The notes under the pieces were generated by a model. It was not told where the DNA came from, searched no databases, and saw only the letters and a program-made list of their open reading frames with translations. This document shows positions 46,227 to 54,635 of a stretch of 64,000 nucleotides of DNA, piece by piece. A program made the translations under genes and the position numbers. The DNA is from Litoribrevibacter euphylliae (GTDB taxonomy: Bacteria; Pseudomonadota; Gammaproteobacteria; Pseudomonadales; Litoribrevibacteraceae): positions 868,001 to 932,000 of the forward strand of contig NZ_JBHRSZ010000002.1 of the NCBI RefSeq assembly GCF_042646085.1, in the 5' to 3' direction. Every line of letters begins with the position of its first letter. The stretch's first letter is position 1.

Positions 46227-46757
46227 ATGTCTCAAACAAATTTAGTTATTACTGCACTGGGCTCTGATCGTTCAGGCATCGTTAAAGATCTGTCCAGTTT
46301 AATTGCGAACCACGGTGCTAACATTCAAGACAGCCGCATGACCGTTCTTGGTGGCGAATTTGCGATTATCATGATGGTATCCGGCCCTGAAGAAAACATT
46401 CAAGAATTAGAGAAAAAACTTCCAAGCGAAGTAGAAGCGCTGAACCTTACGACCATCATCAAACGTACCAGTGGTCGTGAAACCTGTCATGACACCATTG
46501 CCTATGTCACTGAAATCATCGCTATTGATAACCCTGGTATCGTATCCGACATTACCGGTTTCTTTTCCAATCGCAGCATTAACATCGATGACTTGACCAC
46601 AGGCACCTATGCAGCACCGCACACAGGAACTCAGATGTTTAATCTAACCATGCGTGTAAACATCCCAAGCTCTCAGAGCATTGCTCAGCTGAAAGATGAC
46701 TTCATCCAATTTTGTGATGATCGCAATCTCGACGCTATTATCGAACCTCTTCGATAA
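46227..46757 (+). CDS. gcvR: Glycine cleavage system regulator GcvR
   Basis: GcvR is an ACT-domain protein that binds GcvA and represses the glycine cleavage operon when glycine is low. Two ACT domains are visible: LVITALGSDRSGIVKDLSS and AIDNPGIVSDITGFFSN. ATG at 46227 with GGA six bases upstream gives 176 residues. It is divergent from dapA and followed by bcp. No glycine riboswitch is seen. Confidence 0.93.
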   Translation: MSQTNLVITALGSDRSGIVKDLSSLIANHGANIQDSRMTVLGGEFAIIMMVSGPEENIQELEKKLPSEVEALNLTTIIKRTSGRETCHDTIAYVTEIIAIDNPGIVSDITGFFSNRSINIDDLTTGTYAAPHTGTQMFNLTMRVNIPSSQSIAQLKDDFIQFCDDRNLDAIIEPLR

Positions 46758-46764
46758 TTCTCTT

Positions 46765-46795
46765 TTGCCAGAGCATCCTTCAGATGCTCTGGCAA
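46765..46795. terminator. Perfect 13-bp hairpin between gcvR and bcp
   Basis: TTGCCAGAGCATC (46765-46777) and GATGCTCTGGCAA (46783-46795) pair fully around CTTCA. No U-run follows on the plus strand, so it may be a weak terminator or an mRNA-stabilising hairpin. Confidence 0.5.
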
Positions 46796-46874
46796 TCCAA
46801 TGTTTACATTCATTCGTATAAAATCTCGAAATAATATCTAGACTATTCACACTTTGAATCAAAGGAACTTCTCT

Positions 46875-47342
46875 ATGTCAGAACTTGCCGTTGGCCAGCC
46901 TGTCCCAGACTTCACTTCGGAAGCAACTAATGACACTACGATTACCCTATCCAACCTAAAAGGCAAAAATGTTGTCATTTACTTTTATCCTAAAGACAGC
47001 ACCCCGGGTTGCACGACTGAAGGCCAGAACTTCCGAGATCTTTACAGTGAGTTTCAATCGAACAACACAGAAATCTTCGGCGTATCGAAAGATTCAATGA
47101 AGCGCCATGATAACTTCAAAGCAAAACAAGAGTTTCCATTCGAGCTTATTTCAGATCCTGAAGAAGCGCTGTGTAAGCACTTTGATGTGATCAAGTTAAA
47201 GAAACTCTATGGTAAAGAATATATGGGTATCGAACGCAGCACCTTCCTGATTGATGCCAACGGCGTCCTCCGTAACGAATGGCGCAAAGTCAAAGTGAAA
47301 GGTCATGTGGATGAGGTGTTAGAAGCCGTAAAGGCCTTGTAA
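46875..47342 (+). CDS. bcp: Thiol peroxidase Bcp (PrxQ family)
   Basis: Bcp reduces peroxides using thioredoxin. The peroxidatic Cys is C46 in DSTPGCTTEGQ. The E. coli protein has a resolving Cys five residues later, but here Gln occupies it; the only other Cys lies far downstream in ALCKHF, so this is an atypical or one-Cys member. The 155-residue product starts at ATG 46875, with AAGGA nine bases upstream. Confidence 0.94.
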   Translation: MSELAVGQPVPDFTSEATNDTTITLSNLKGKNVVIYFYPKDSTPGCTTEGQNFRDLYSEFQSNNTEIFGVSKDSMKRHDNFKAKQEFPFELISDPEEALCKHFDVIKLKKLYGKEYMGIERSTFLIDANGVLRNEWRKVKVKGHVDEVLEAVKAL

Positions 47343-47354
47343 GATCACACATTA

Positions 47355-47383
47355 AAAAGGGAGCATGAATTAGCTCCCTTTTA
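47355..47383. terminator. Bidirectional terminator between bcp and perM
   Basis: AAAGGGAGC (47357-47365) and GCTCCCTTT (47374-47382) form a perfect stem around ATGAATTA, with A- and T-rich ends. Confidence 0.85.
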
Positions 47384-47386
47384 TTC

Positions 47387-48466
47387 TTATTCAGCAGCTT
47401 CTACTGCTTCATGATGACTCGCCACCTTAGGCCAAGCCGTCATTATGGCTTTAATCAAAGTTGCCAGCGGAATCGCAAAGAAGATCCCCCAGAATCCCCA
47501 AAGCCCACCAAAGAACAGTACAGCCACAATAATAACGACCGGGTGGAGATTAACCGCTTCTGAGAAGAGTAATGGCACCAGAATATTGCCATCCAACGCC
47601 TGAATCACCAGATAGACGATCATCAAGGTCGCGAACTCAGAACCAAAGCCCCATTGGATAATCCCTACGGCCGCAACAGGTACCGTAACCACTGTAGCAC
47701 CCACATAAGGAATCAATACAGACAAACCGACCAACAAAGCCAACAACACAGAATATTGCAGACCTAAGATGGCAAAGCCAATGTAAGTTGCGACGCCCAC
47801 AATGACGATCTCAATCACTTTACCTCGAATGTAGTTGGCAATTTGTTCATTCATTTCCTCACCAACTTCATCAAGCATACGACGTTTTTTCGGCAACAGA
47901 GATTGCAGTACAGATAAGAAATAATCCTTATCTTTCAAAAAGAAAAACACCATCAAAGGCACGACTACAAAGTAAATCAAAATTGTGATCACACCAGGAA
48001 TACTCGACACACTCAACGACACTAGGAACTGACCTAACTGACCAATCTCACCTTTCGCTAAGGAAAACCATTCATCCAGCTGTTCAGAACTAAGCTGCCC
48101 TGGATACCTATGACTAAGTTCAATTAGGTAACTCTGAAACTCAGTGCTGTATCTGGGAACTTCAGTAAAGAATGATGTGAGCTGGGACCATACCAGGGGC
48201 AGTAACACCAACATCAGAGCGAGCGACACGCCCATAAAGAAAACCACAGCTAAGGATACCGCGAGCAACTTTGGCGCGCCCCACGATGTTAATATGTTCA
48301 CAAGCCCTTGCAGCATATAGGCAATAATTATCGCCGCAATCACCGGCGTTAGAATATCACCAAATAACCATAAGCCAGCCGCAGTAAAGAAAAGCAACAG
48401 AAGAAACACCACCGGCTCTTCTTCAGAAAAATACTGCCCAGCCCAACGTTTTAAAATATTGATCAT
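47387..48466 (-). CDS. perM: AI-2E family transporter PerM
   Basis: This 359-residue integral membrane protein has the PerM/AI-2E family layout: two early helices (VFLLLLFFTAAGLWLFGDIL, PVIAAIIIAYMLQGLV), the LLVGLSVLIPYVGATVV segment and a late FGGLWGFWGIFFAIPLATLIKA. Family members are predicted permeases; some act as Na+/H+ antiporters or autoinducer-2 exporters. The start codon shares one base with the stop of the upstream tusA-like gene (TAATG). Confidence 0.92.
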   Translation of the reverse strand: MINILKRWAGQYFSEEEPVVFLLLLFFTAAGLWLFGDILTPVIAAIIIAYMLQGLVNILTSWGAPKLLAVSLAVVFFMGVSLALMLVLLPLVWSQLTSFFTEVPRYSTEFQSYLIELSHRYPGQLSSEQLDEWFSLAKGEIGQLGQFLVSLSVSSIPGVITILIYFVVVPLMVFFFLKDKDYFLSVLQSLLPKKRRMLDEVGEEMNEQIANYIRGKVIEIVIVGVATYIGFAILGLQYSVLLALLVGLSVLIPYVGATVVTVPVAAVGIIQWGFGSEFATLMIVYLVIQALDGNILVPLLFSEAVNLHPVVIIVAVLFFGGLWGFWGIFFAIPLATLIKAIMTAWPKVASHHEAVEAAE

Positions 48467-48750
48467 TAACGATTTCCTTTCTTTATCCAGTAGCAGTAAT
48501 GCCCTTGGTCTTGCTCGGCGTGTAAGAGTTCATTAACTGAATTATCAACGAATACCTGAATATCTCGCCATGAGCCCGCATCCGTTGCTATGACCTTCAA
48601 CACATCACCCACATTCAACTTGTTCAAGGATTGCTTGGTTTTCAACAATGGGAGCGGGCAACTTAAACCACTGGCATCCAGTAAGTCATCAAAAGCTAAC
48701 TTATCAAACGTTACTTCATCATTTTTTTCTGGAACTGACGGATTACTCAT
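48466..48750 (-). CDS. TusA-like sulfur carrier protein
   Basis: The 94-residue protein has the TusA-fold motif ASGLSCPLPLLKTKQSL with the sulfur-binding Cys in CPLP. TusA relays sulfur for 2-thiouridine; but this copy sits between perM and bepA, matching Pseudomonas PA1006, which affects molybdenum homeostasis and nitrate respiration. The N-terminal extension of about 25 residues is acidic. The symbol is left empty as several TusA paralogues are possible. Confidence 0.88.
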   Translation of the reverse strand: MSNPSVPEKNDEVTFDKLAFDDLLDASGLSCPLPLLKTKQSLNKLNVGDVLKVIATDAGSWRDIQVFVDNSVNELLHAEQDQGHYCYWIKKGNR

Positions 48751-48893
48751 CTTGTCTTTACTATCTTTAAAGATAACTGGCTCGTATAGAGGTTGGGTTT
48801 AGTGTCTGATATAGATTACCAGAACATGGCTAATATACATGTTTCAACAGTTGGTATAGTCTAAGTAAAAAACAGCGGGTACTGCTAGCACCA

Positions 48894-50339
48894 ATGAATA
48901 AAACCTATCGTTTCTTTGCACTTTTTTGCGCTTTTCTGATCAGCTTTCAGTCAATCGCCTATGCTTCCAACCAATTACCCAGCCTTGGAGACTCCACCTC
49001 TGGATTCATATCCCTGGAACAAGAGCACAAACTTGGCCGAGGTTGGTTACGAGCGTTAAGAAATCAAACCAAAATTCTCGAAGATCCTCTTCTTAATGAC
49101 TACCTCGAATTTACGATTTATCGTTTGGTAGAAAACAGCCAACTTACTGACCGTCGATTGGAAACCATCATTATCGATAACAACACCCTTAATGCCTTTG
49201 CTGTGCCCGGAGGAGTTATTGGCGTTAATACCGGTTTGTTTTTGTTTTCTAGCACTGAAGGACAATTTTCTTCGGTACTAAGCCATGAATTAGCCCACAT
49301 CAGTCAACGCCATTTTGCTCGACGCGTTCAAGACGCCGAGAAGCGTCGACCTCTAACCATGGTTGGCTTACTCGCCTCCGTTCTTCTCGCGGTGACAACA
49401 GGCGGAACAGCCGCCATTGCAGCAGGCTCTACGACTTATGCTGCCAGCGCTCAAGCTGAACTCGCCTTTAGTCGAGACATGGAGCAAGAAGCTGACCGTA
49501 TCGGCATGGATACTTTATACAAATCCGGTTACAACCCGAATGACATGACCAACATGTTCAAGAACATGAATGAAGCCAAACGCTTCTGGGGTACAAACCC
49601 TCCTGAATATCTATTAACTCACCCTCTGACAGAATCGCGCATCTCAGACAGTGCAAACCGTGCCAACCAATATTCCAACGTTAAAGGCAGAACCAGCTTT
49701 GAGTTTCAGTTAATGAAGCGCAGGGCTGAAATTCATGCCATGACTTCGTCTAAAGAATGCATCAAGAAATATGAGGACAAAGCTGCCAACAGCACTGGCG
49801 TTCAACAAAAAAGCGCGTTCTACGCACTTTCTATCTGTCAGATGGAAGATGAACAATACGCTGCGGCCCTTGAAACGCTTACTAAGCTTCAAAAACTTCA
49901 CCCAATGAGCATCACGTTAAATGTGCTGGAAGCGGAAATTCTTTCCAAGCAAGAGAAGCTGGATGACGCAGAACAAAAACTTAAAAACCTTCTTGCTGAT
50001 AATCCAGAGAATTATGTGATTACCTTATATCTGGCTAATACCTACAATAAAAATGATAACGCTCGAAAAGCTGCATTTCTTTTGCAAGACCTAAGCTTTC
50101 AACGTCCGAATGATCCACATGTGTGGACGAAACTTGCAGAAGCCCAGCGTTTGAACAACAACCAGATTGGCTATTACAAAGCGGCCGCAGAGTATTATCA
50201 ATTAAACGGTGACTTTACTAACGCCCAACGTCAATTAATGCGCGCAGTTAAGCTAGCCGAGTTTGATTTCCATGAAAAATCGATTATTGAAGAACGTATT
50301 AAGTTTATCGAATCCCTGAAAACGGAATTTAATCAGTAA
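48894..50339 (+). CDS. bepA: Periplasmic M48 metalloprotease/chaperone BepA
   Basis: BepA (YfgC) degrades or rescues stalled outer-membrane proteins such as LptD. The signal peptide covers residues 1 to about 24 (cut after AYA). The zinc motif HELAH lies in VLSHELAHISQRHF, with a third ligand Glu in QEADRIGMD; a hydrophobic stretch follows and the C-terminus has TPR repeats. The 481-residue length matches the E. coli 487. It is divergent from the tusA-like gene and ends in a strong terminator. Confidence 0.94.
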   Translation: MNKTYRFFALFCAFLISFQSIAYASNQLPSLGDSTSGFISLEQEHKLGRGWLRALRNQTKILEDPLLNDYLEFTIYRLVENSQLTDRRLETIIIDNNTLNAFAVPGGVIGVNTGLFLFSSTEGQFSSVLSHELAHISQRHFARRVQDAEKRRPLTMVGLLASVLLAVTTGGTAAIAAGSTTYAASAQAELAFSRDMEQEADRIGMDTLYKSGYNPNDMTNMFKNMNEAKRFWGTNPPEYLLTHPLTESRISDSANRANQYSNVKGRTSFEFQLMKRRAEIHAMTSSKECIKKYEDKAANSTGVQQKSAFYALSICQMEDEQYAAALETLTKLQKLHPMSITLNVLEAEILSKQEKLDDAEQKLKNLLADNPENYVITLYLANTYNKNDNARKAAFLLQDLSFQRPNDPHVWTKLAEAQRLNNNQIGYYKAAAEYYQLNGDFTNAQRQLMRAVKLAEFDFHEKSIIEERIKFIESLKTEFNQ

Positions 50340-50374
50340 TTTTTCTTACCCATAACAAAAAGCAACAAAATTAA

Positions 50375-50400
50375 AAAAGCCTCTCGATGAGAGGCTTTTT
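50375..50400. terminator. Bidirectional terminator between bepA and nadA
   Basis: GCCTCTC (50379-50385) and GAGAGGC (50389-50395) pair around GAT, with A-run before and T-run after. Confidence 0.88.
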
Positions 50401-50439
50401 GCTTTTCTTTATGTCTGTCAGACATATCTAACCGAATAT

Positions 50440-51486
50440 TTATTTGGGCGCATTGAAGTCCAACATTCTCTGCAACGGCTTCATTGCCTTTTGACGAATA
50501 TCTTCATCAACAAAGATTTCTTCGCCACCGTTTCTTAGCACATTCTCAATGCGCTCAAGCGAGTTCATTGCCATCCAAGGACAATTAGCACAACTTCGGC
50601 ATGTTGCACCTTCACCGGCGGTTGGCGCTGCAATCAACTCTTTATCTGGAGCCGCTTGCTGCATCTTATAAAAGATGCCACGGTCTGTTGCCACGATGCA
50701 TTGCTTATTAGGTAGTTCGGTAGCCGCCTTAATCAACTGTGACGTTGATCCAACAACATCAGCAAGCTCAACAACCGCTTGTGGTGACTCAGGATGAACC
50801 AAAATAGCTGCATCAGGATAAACCTTTTTCAGATCCGCCAATGCCTTACCTTTAAACTCATCATGAACGATACATTCACCGTCCCAAAGAATCATATCGG
50901 CACCCGACATACGCTGAACATAACTGCCTAAGTGCTTATCCGGCGCCCAAATGACCTTTTCACCTTTCTCAGCCAAGTGCTCAGCTACTTGTAATGCAAT
51001 ACTCGAAGTCACTACCCAATCGGCCCTGGCCTTCACAGCCGCTGACGTATTGGCATAAACAACAACCGTACGATCAGGGTGCTGATCACAAAACTCGGAA
51101 AACTCTTTGATAGGACAACCCAGATCCAAGGAACAGGTCGCATCTAGCGTTGGCATATAGACCGTTTTCTCAGGGCTGAGAATCTTGGCCGTCTCCCCCA
51201 TGAACTTAACCCCAGCAACCAACAAAGTCTCAGCAGGGTGATTTTTACCAAAGCGAGCCATTTCAAGCGAATCAGCAACACAGCCACCCGTCTCTTCTGC
51301 CAAAGCCTGTACATGCTCGTCACAGTAGTAATGGGCAACCAGAGCCGCATTACGCTCTTTTAACAAAGCACCAATGCGATCTTTGTAAGCTTTAACTTCT
51401 TCCTCGGAAAGGACTTTTGGAGCCGACTCAAAGTGTTGTTGAACAAACAGCCGATCCAGATCAATTTCAATGCGTGGTTGACTCAT
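50440..51486 (-). CDS. nadA: Quinolinate synthase
   Basis: NadA condenses iminoaspartate and dihydroxyacetone phosphate to quinolinate in NAD synthesis. The 348-residue protein carries the three cluster Cys, C118 (TLDATCSL), C205 (WDGECIVHDE) and C302 (SCANCPWMAMN); their spacing of 87 and 97 equals that of E. coli (113, 200, 297). It lies downstream of the tRNA-Lys pair on the same strand and is convergent with bepA. Confidence 0.97.
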   Translation of the reverse strand: MSQPRIEIDLDRLFVQQHFESAPKVLSEEEVKAYKDRIGALLKERNAALVAHYYCDEHVQALAEETGGCVADSLEMARFGKNHPAETLLVAGVKFMGETAKILSPEKTVYMPTLDATCSLDLGCPIKEFSEFCDQHPDRTVVVYANTSAAVKARADWVVTSSIALQVAEHLAEKGEKVIWAPDKHLGSYVQRMSGADMILWDGECIVHDEFKGKALADLKKVYPDAAILVHPESPQAVVELADVVGSTSQLIKAATELPNKQCIVATDRGIFYKMQQAAPDKELIAAPTAGEGATCRSCANCPWMAMNSLERIENVLRNGGEEIFVDEDIRQKAMKPLQRMLDFNAPK

Positions 51487-51606
51487 AAAGCTTTATCTAC
51501 TTCTTAACACGGAGGGAATTCTTAGCTGGGATTTTAGCACAAGATGCAAAACGAACGAACCAATGACTGGCATTGGTTATTTTACAAATCATTTATTTCA
51601 GGCAAG

Positions 51607-51628
51607 AAAAAAGGGAGCATAAGCTCCC
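51607..51628 (-). terminator. Terminator after the tRNA-Lys pair
   Basis: GGGAGC (51613-51618) and GCTCCC (51623-51628) pair around ATAA; on the minus strand a U-run follows (A-rich 51607-51612). It separates the tRNAs from nadA. Confidence 0.8.
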
Positions 51629-51636
51629 CTGAATAA

Positions 51637-51712
51637 TGGTGGGTCGTACAGGATTCGAACCTGTGACCAATTGGTTAAAAGCCAACTGCTCTACCAGCTG
51701 AGCTAACGACCC
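51637..51712 (-). tRNA. tRNA-Lys (UUU), copy 2 (3' copy)
   Basis: The 76-base gene has a seven-bp acceptor stem GGGTCGT/ACGACCC, D-loop AGCTCAGCTGGTAGAGC, anticodon loop CTTTTAA (anticodon TTT), TPsiC arm GGTTCGAATCC, and an encoded CCA end. It is identical to the copy at 51763-51838 apart from surroundings. It decodes AAA/AAG. Confidence 0.98.
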
Positions 51713-51762
51713 ATTATCTGGTTTCAAAATCAAAGCTGACGCTGTCAACTTCTTAAAATTCG

Positions 51763-51838
51763 TGGTGGGTCGTACAGGATTCGAACCTGTGACCAATTGG
51801 TTAAAAGCCAACTGCTCTACCAGCTGAGCTAACGACCC
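51763..51838 (-). tRNA. tRNA-Lys (UUU), copy 1 (5' copy)
   Basis: It is the same 76-base sequence as the downstream gene, with the TTT anticodon and encoded CCA. The two copies are 50 bases apart and probably one transcript from the promoter at 51852-51879. Confidence 0.98.
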
Positions 51839-51851
51839 GAAGTGGCTGCGT

Positions 51852-51879
51852 ATATTAACGTCAAAAATTTCAAATGCAA
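51852..51879 (-). promoter_or_regulatory. Promoter of the tRNA-Lys pair
   Basis: On the minus strand TTGCAT (51879-51874) is followed after 16 bases by TAATAT (51857-51852). The discriminator after it is GC-rich (ACGCAGCC), as in stringently controlled stable-RNA promoters. It ends 13 bases before the first tRNA. Confidence 0.65.
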
Positions 51880-51979
51880 GACTTTTTTAAAAAATTCCTA
51901 ATTAACTTTTGAAAAAAGTTCAGATGGTGAAAAAACACTCAAATAAAGCAACCAAAGTCAGCAACAAATACTAACTAAA

Positions 51980-52651
51980 CTATTGATAAGGCGTCGGATC
52001 AGCGAGTTCAGCCTGTTCAAATCCTGCTTGTCTTAAACGGCAAGCATCACAGCGTCCACATGCGCGACCGTCATTATCCGCCTGATAACAAGAAACTGTC
52101 AGACCATAATCCACACCTAACTTAGTTCCTTCCGTCACTATGTCCGCTTTCGATAATTTCATTAACGGCGTATTGATATTAATCTGTTGCCCTTCAACCC
52201 CCATTTTGGTGGCTAAGTTTGCAGTACGCTCAAAGGCTTCAATGAATTCAGGCCGACAATCAGGATAACCGGAGTAATCCACTGCATTCACACCAATAAA
52301 AATATCCTGAGCTTCAAGAACTTCCGCCCAACCCAAAGCAATGGAAAGGAAAACCGTGTTTCGTGCCGGTACATAGGTCACAGGAATGCCATCACTTTCT
52401 TCTTCAGGAACGTCGATAGACTCGTCTGTTAGCGCCGAGCCACCAATGTCATCAAGATTAAGAGTAACCACCTTATGTTCTTTCACGCCCATCTGAGTAG
52501 CTACACGCTGCGCAGCCTGCAGCTCAGAGGTATGACGCTGACCATAGTTAAAACTTAGCGCATAGCACTCAAACCCTTGAGCCTTTGCCATAGCCAGAAC
52601 CGTTGCCGAGTCCAATCCTCCTGACACCAACACAATGGCTTTTTTTGTCAT
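51980..52651 (-). CDS. queC: 7-cyano-7-deazaguanine synthase QueC
   Basis: QueC converts 7-carboxy-7-deazaguanine to preQ0 with ATP and ammonia in queuosine synthesis. SGGLDSATVL (PP-loop) starts the protein; the C-terminal zinc cluster is CYQADNDGRACGRCDACR. ATG at 52651 with AGGTG five bases before it is chosen over GTG 52657, giving 223 residues. It lies downstream of queE on the same strand. Confidence 0.97.
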   Translation of the reverse strand: MTKKAIVLVSGGLDSATVLAMAKAQGFECYALSFNYGQRHTSELQAAQRVATQMGVKEHKVVTLNLDDIGGSALTDESIDVPEEESDGIPVTYVPARNTVFLSIALGWAEVLEAQDIFIGVNAVDYSGYPDCRPEFIEAFERTANLATKMGVEGQQININTPLMKLSKADIVTEGTKLGVDYGLTVSCYQADNDGRACGRCDACRLRQAGFEQAELADPTPYQ

Positions 52652-52711
52652 TTCCACACCTATCTTATAAATCTAATTCACAAACACTTTAATCTTACGA
52701 TGGCCAAAAAA

Positions 52712-53395
52712 TTAACGCCCCGGCTCATCATTCCATAGTAGTTTATGGAGTTGTAACTGCATCCTAACCTGAATACCATCCGCAACAATCCAATCTGCCA
52801 AATCTGTTGCTGATACCTGATGGAAGCTTGGTGAAAATAGCACGTCATCAACACGATCAAGCAGTGCCAACTGATCTACCTGCATCTTCGACCAGTCATA
52901 ATCCTGACGACTACAGATCACAAATTTAACCTGATCTTGTTTATTTAAGTACGCGATATTGTCGTAAAGATTTCGATGACACTCTTCTGAATCAGGCGTC
53001 TTAAGATCAAGGATCTTAACAACCCGAGGATCAACCTTAGACACATCAAGCGCACCACTGGTTTCCAACGATACGTCATACCCCTGATCACACAAGCGTT
53101 CTAATAAAGGTAAACAATTTGGCTGCGCTAATGGCTCACCACCGGAGACGGTAATATGCTTTGCGGAATATTTAGATACTTCCGCCATTATCTCATCCAA
53201 CGTCTTCCACTCACCACCACTGAACGCATATTCAGTATCACAATACTGACAGCGCAGCGGGCACCCGGTTAATCGAATAAATACCGTAGGAAGGCCAACT
53301 GTTCGCGTTTCACCTTGCAAAGAATAAAAAATTTCAGTAATTCGCAGTTTCGAAGATTCCGACGCTACCACGTCAGAAGAGGCAGATTGAGACAT
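52712..53395 (-). CDS. queE: 7-carboxy-7-deazaguanine synthase QueE
   Basis: QueE is a radical SAM enzyme that forms 7-carboxy-7-deazaguanine. The motif CPLRCQYCDT (CxxxCxxC) binds the 4Fe-4S cluster, TVSGGEPL follows, and IFYSLQGE near the start is a family hallmark. The 227-residue length is typical. The last residues are basic (NDEPGR) and it precedes queC by about 60 bases, so the pair forms an operon. A hairpin lies in its leader. Confidence 0.96.
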   Translation of the reverse strand: MSQSASSDVVASESSKLRITEIFYSLQGETRTVGLPTVFIRLTGCPLRCQYCDTEYAFSGGEWKTLDEIMAEVSKYSAKHITVSGGEPLAQPNCLPLLERLCDQGYDVSLETSGALDVSKVDPRVVKILDLKTPDSEECHRNLYDNIAYLNKQDQVKFVICSRQDYDWSKMQVDQLALLDRVDDVLFSPSFHQVSATDLADWIVADGIQVRMQLQLHKLLWNDEPGR

Positions 53396-53455
53396 AGATT
53401 AATATTTCACCAACAAAAACTGAGGCGCGATATTAACCGAAGAGGCGTTCAGATG

Positions 53456-53504
53456 AAACCGGCGAACACTAAGGATTTACGATATTCCCAGTATTCGTCG
53501 GTTT
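53456..53504 (-). repeat. Long inverted repeat in the queE leader
   Basis: AAACCGGCGAA (53456-53466) and TTCGTCGGTTT (53494-53504) pair over 11 bp with one mismatch around a 27-base loop. It lies about 60 bases upstream of the queE start. It does not match preQ1 riboswitch features that I can recall. Confidence 0.45.
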
Positions 53505-53528
53505 TATCCGATTAAATGAGGCCAAATT

Positions 53529-53550
53529 AGGAACCTATAAATAAGTTCCT
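53529..53550 (-). terminator. Weak hairpin at the cpoB 3' end
   Basis: AGGAAC (53529-53534) and GTTCCT (53545-53550) pair around CTATAAATAA right at the cpoB stop codon. The minus strand continues AATTTGG, so the U-run is poor. Confidence 0.4.
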
Positions 53551-54485
53551 TAAGGATTTAACTTGGATTTAGCTTTAATCGCTTCAGCAGAGTTCGGGTA
53601 CTCCGCAACCAACTTATTCAGCAGTTGATTGGCTTTAGCATTTTGACCTTGCGAAGCTTTCATGGAAGCGAGTGAATATAGGCTAGACGCCGCCTTGATA
53701 CTCTTCGGATACTCTTCCAGTACTCGATTGTAATAGCCTTCCGCCTTATCGTTCTCACCGCCACGCTTATAAATCTGTGCCAACCAATAATAAACATTCG
53801 GCTTCAGAGGTGTTTCCGGATGTGCTTTCAACAAGCGCAAAAATGCAATCGCAGCTTCAGTATCGCGCCCACCTTCGTCAAGCAGCGCTTTTGCCTTCTG
53901 GTATCGTGTTTGATCCGTTTCACCATCAGACGATGAACCAACATCAGAGGTTGCAATAGAGTCTGTCGTTGATGCCTCACTTCCTGAAGAGTCAACAACA
54001 GGAGCCTTCTCTATCTCAACCAGCTTTTCAGCCAACTTTTGCAAACGACGATCAAGGTCCTCATACAGAACTTTACTCTTTTGCTTTAACTCAGAGATTT
54101 GACGCTCTTGCTCTTCAACCTTGGCTCTCAAGGTCTGTAACTCTTGAACCAATAGCGTTCGGTCATCCGCCAACGGATTTGCTGGCTCAATAGAATCAGT
54201 AACAATACCAAAATCTTCAACCTCATCCGCAGTATCTTCAGCAGCAACTGTTTGAGACGCAGAACTCTGACTATAGGTGTTCTGATTACCAACGTTGCCC
54301 TGAGCTAAAGACACTGGCTTAGCTTGAGCTGTAGGCTCTGGTGTTGGTTTTGGTGAGGACGAAACACGCTCAGAAGGCGCAACATAGGTTGGCGAAGATT
54401 CTGTTACCTGAACAGCCCACGCCGAAGTTAAGTAAGACGCTAACAACACGCCCATGACGGGTCTTAAACTAATGGTAGGTTTCAC
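53550..54485 (-). CDS. cpoB: Cell division coordinator CpoB (YbgF)
   Basis: CpoB is a periplasmic protein linking Tol-Pal to peptidoglycan synthesis by PBP1B during constriction. A signal peptide spans about residues 1-24, ending SAWA before VQV. A coiled coil (about 115-155, TLRAKVEEQERQISELK) precedes three TPR-like repeats at the C-terminus. At 311 residues it is longer than E. coli's 263, mainly by a low-complexity serine-rich linker. It lies after pal, beyond a terminator. Confidence 0.93.
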   Translation of the reverse strand: MKPTISLRPVMGVLLASYLTSAWAVQVTESSPTYVAPSERVSSSPKPTPEPTAQAKPVSLAQGNVGNQNTYSQSSASQTVAAEDTADEVEDFGIVTDSIEPANPLADDRTLLVQELQTLRAKVEEQERQISELKQKSKVLYEDLDRRLQKLAEKLVEIEKAPVVDSSGSEASTTDSIATSDVGSSSDGETDQTRYQKAKALLDEGGRDTEAAIAFLRLLKAHPETPLKPNVYYWLAQIYKRGGENDKAEGYYNRVLEEYPKSIKAASSLYSLASMKASQGQNAKANQLLNKLVAEYPNSAEAIKAKSKLNP

Positions 54486-54522
54486 AATAACGAAGACTTT
54501 TGAAAGTTATGGATTTACGAAT

Positions 54523-54553
54523 AAAAAAGGGCTTCGCAAAGCGAGCCCTTTTT
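54523..54553 (-). terminator. Terminator between pal and cpoB
   Basis: Arms 54524-54537 and 54541-54553 pair with a single bulged base around AAA. On the minus strand a U-run follows (A-run at 54523-54528). Confidence 0.8.
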
Positions 54554-54635
54554 AGATTATTCACTAATCTGCTATTCATATTAAGCCAATGCCAGATAGA
54601 CAAAGCCTAATTGAATAATGTTACTAAATAGGTAC

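Noticed and set aside
51593..51811. Short minus-strand ORF with a repeated block of about 30 residues
   Set aside because: The repeat is the pair of identical tRNA-Lys genes read as protein.
53396..53549. preQ1 riboswitch ahead of queE
   Set aside because: Apart from the long hairpin I see no match to the class I core (AGAGGTTC...) or other recalled classes.
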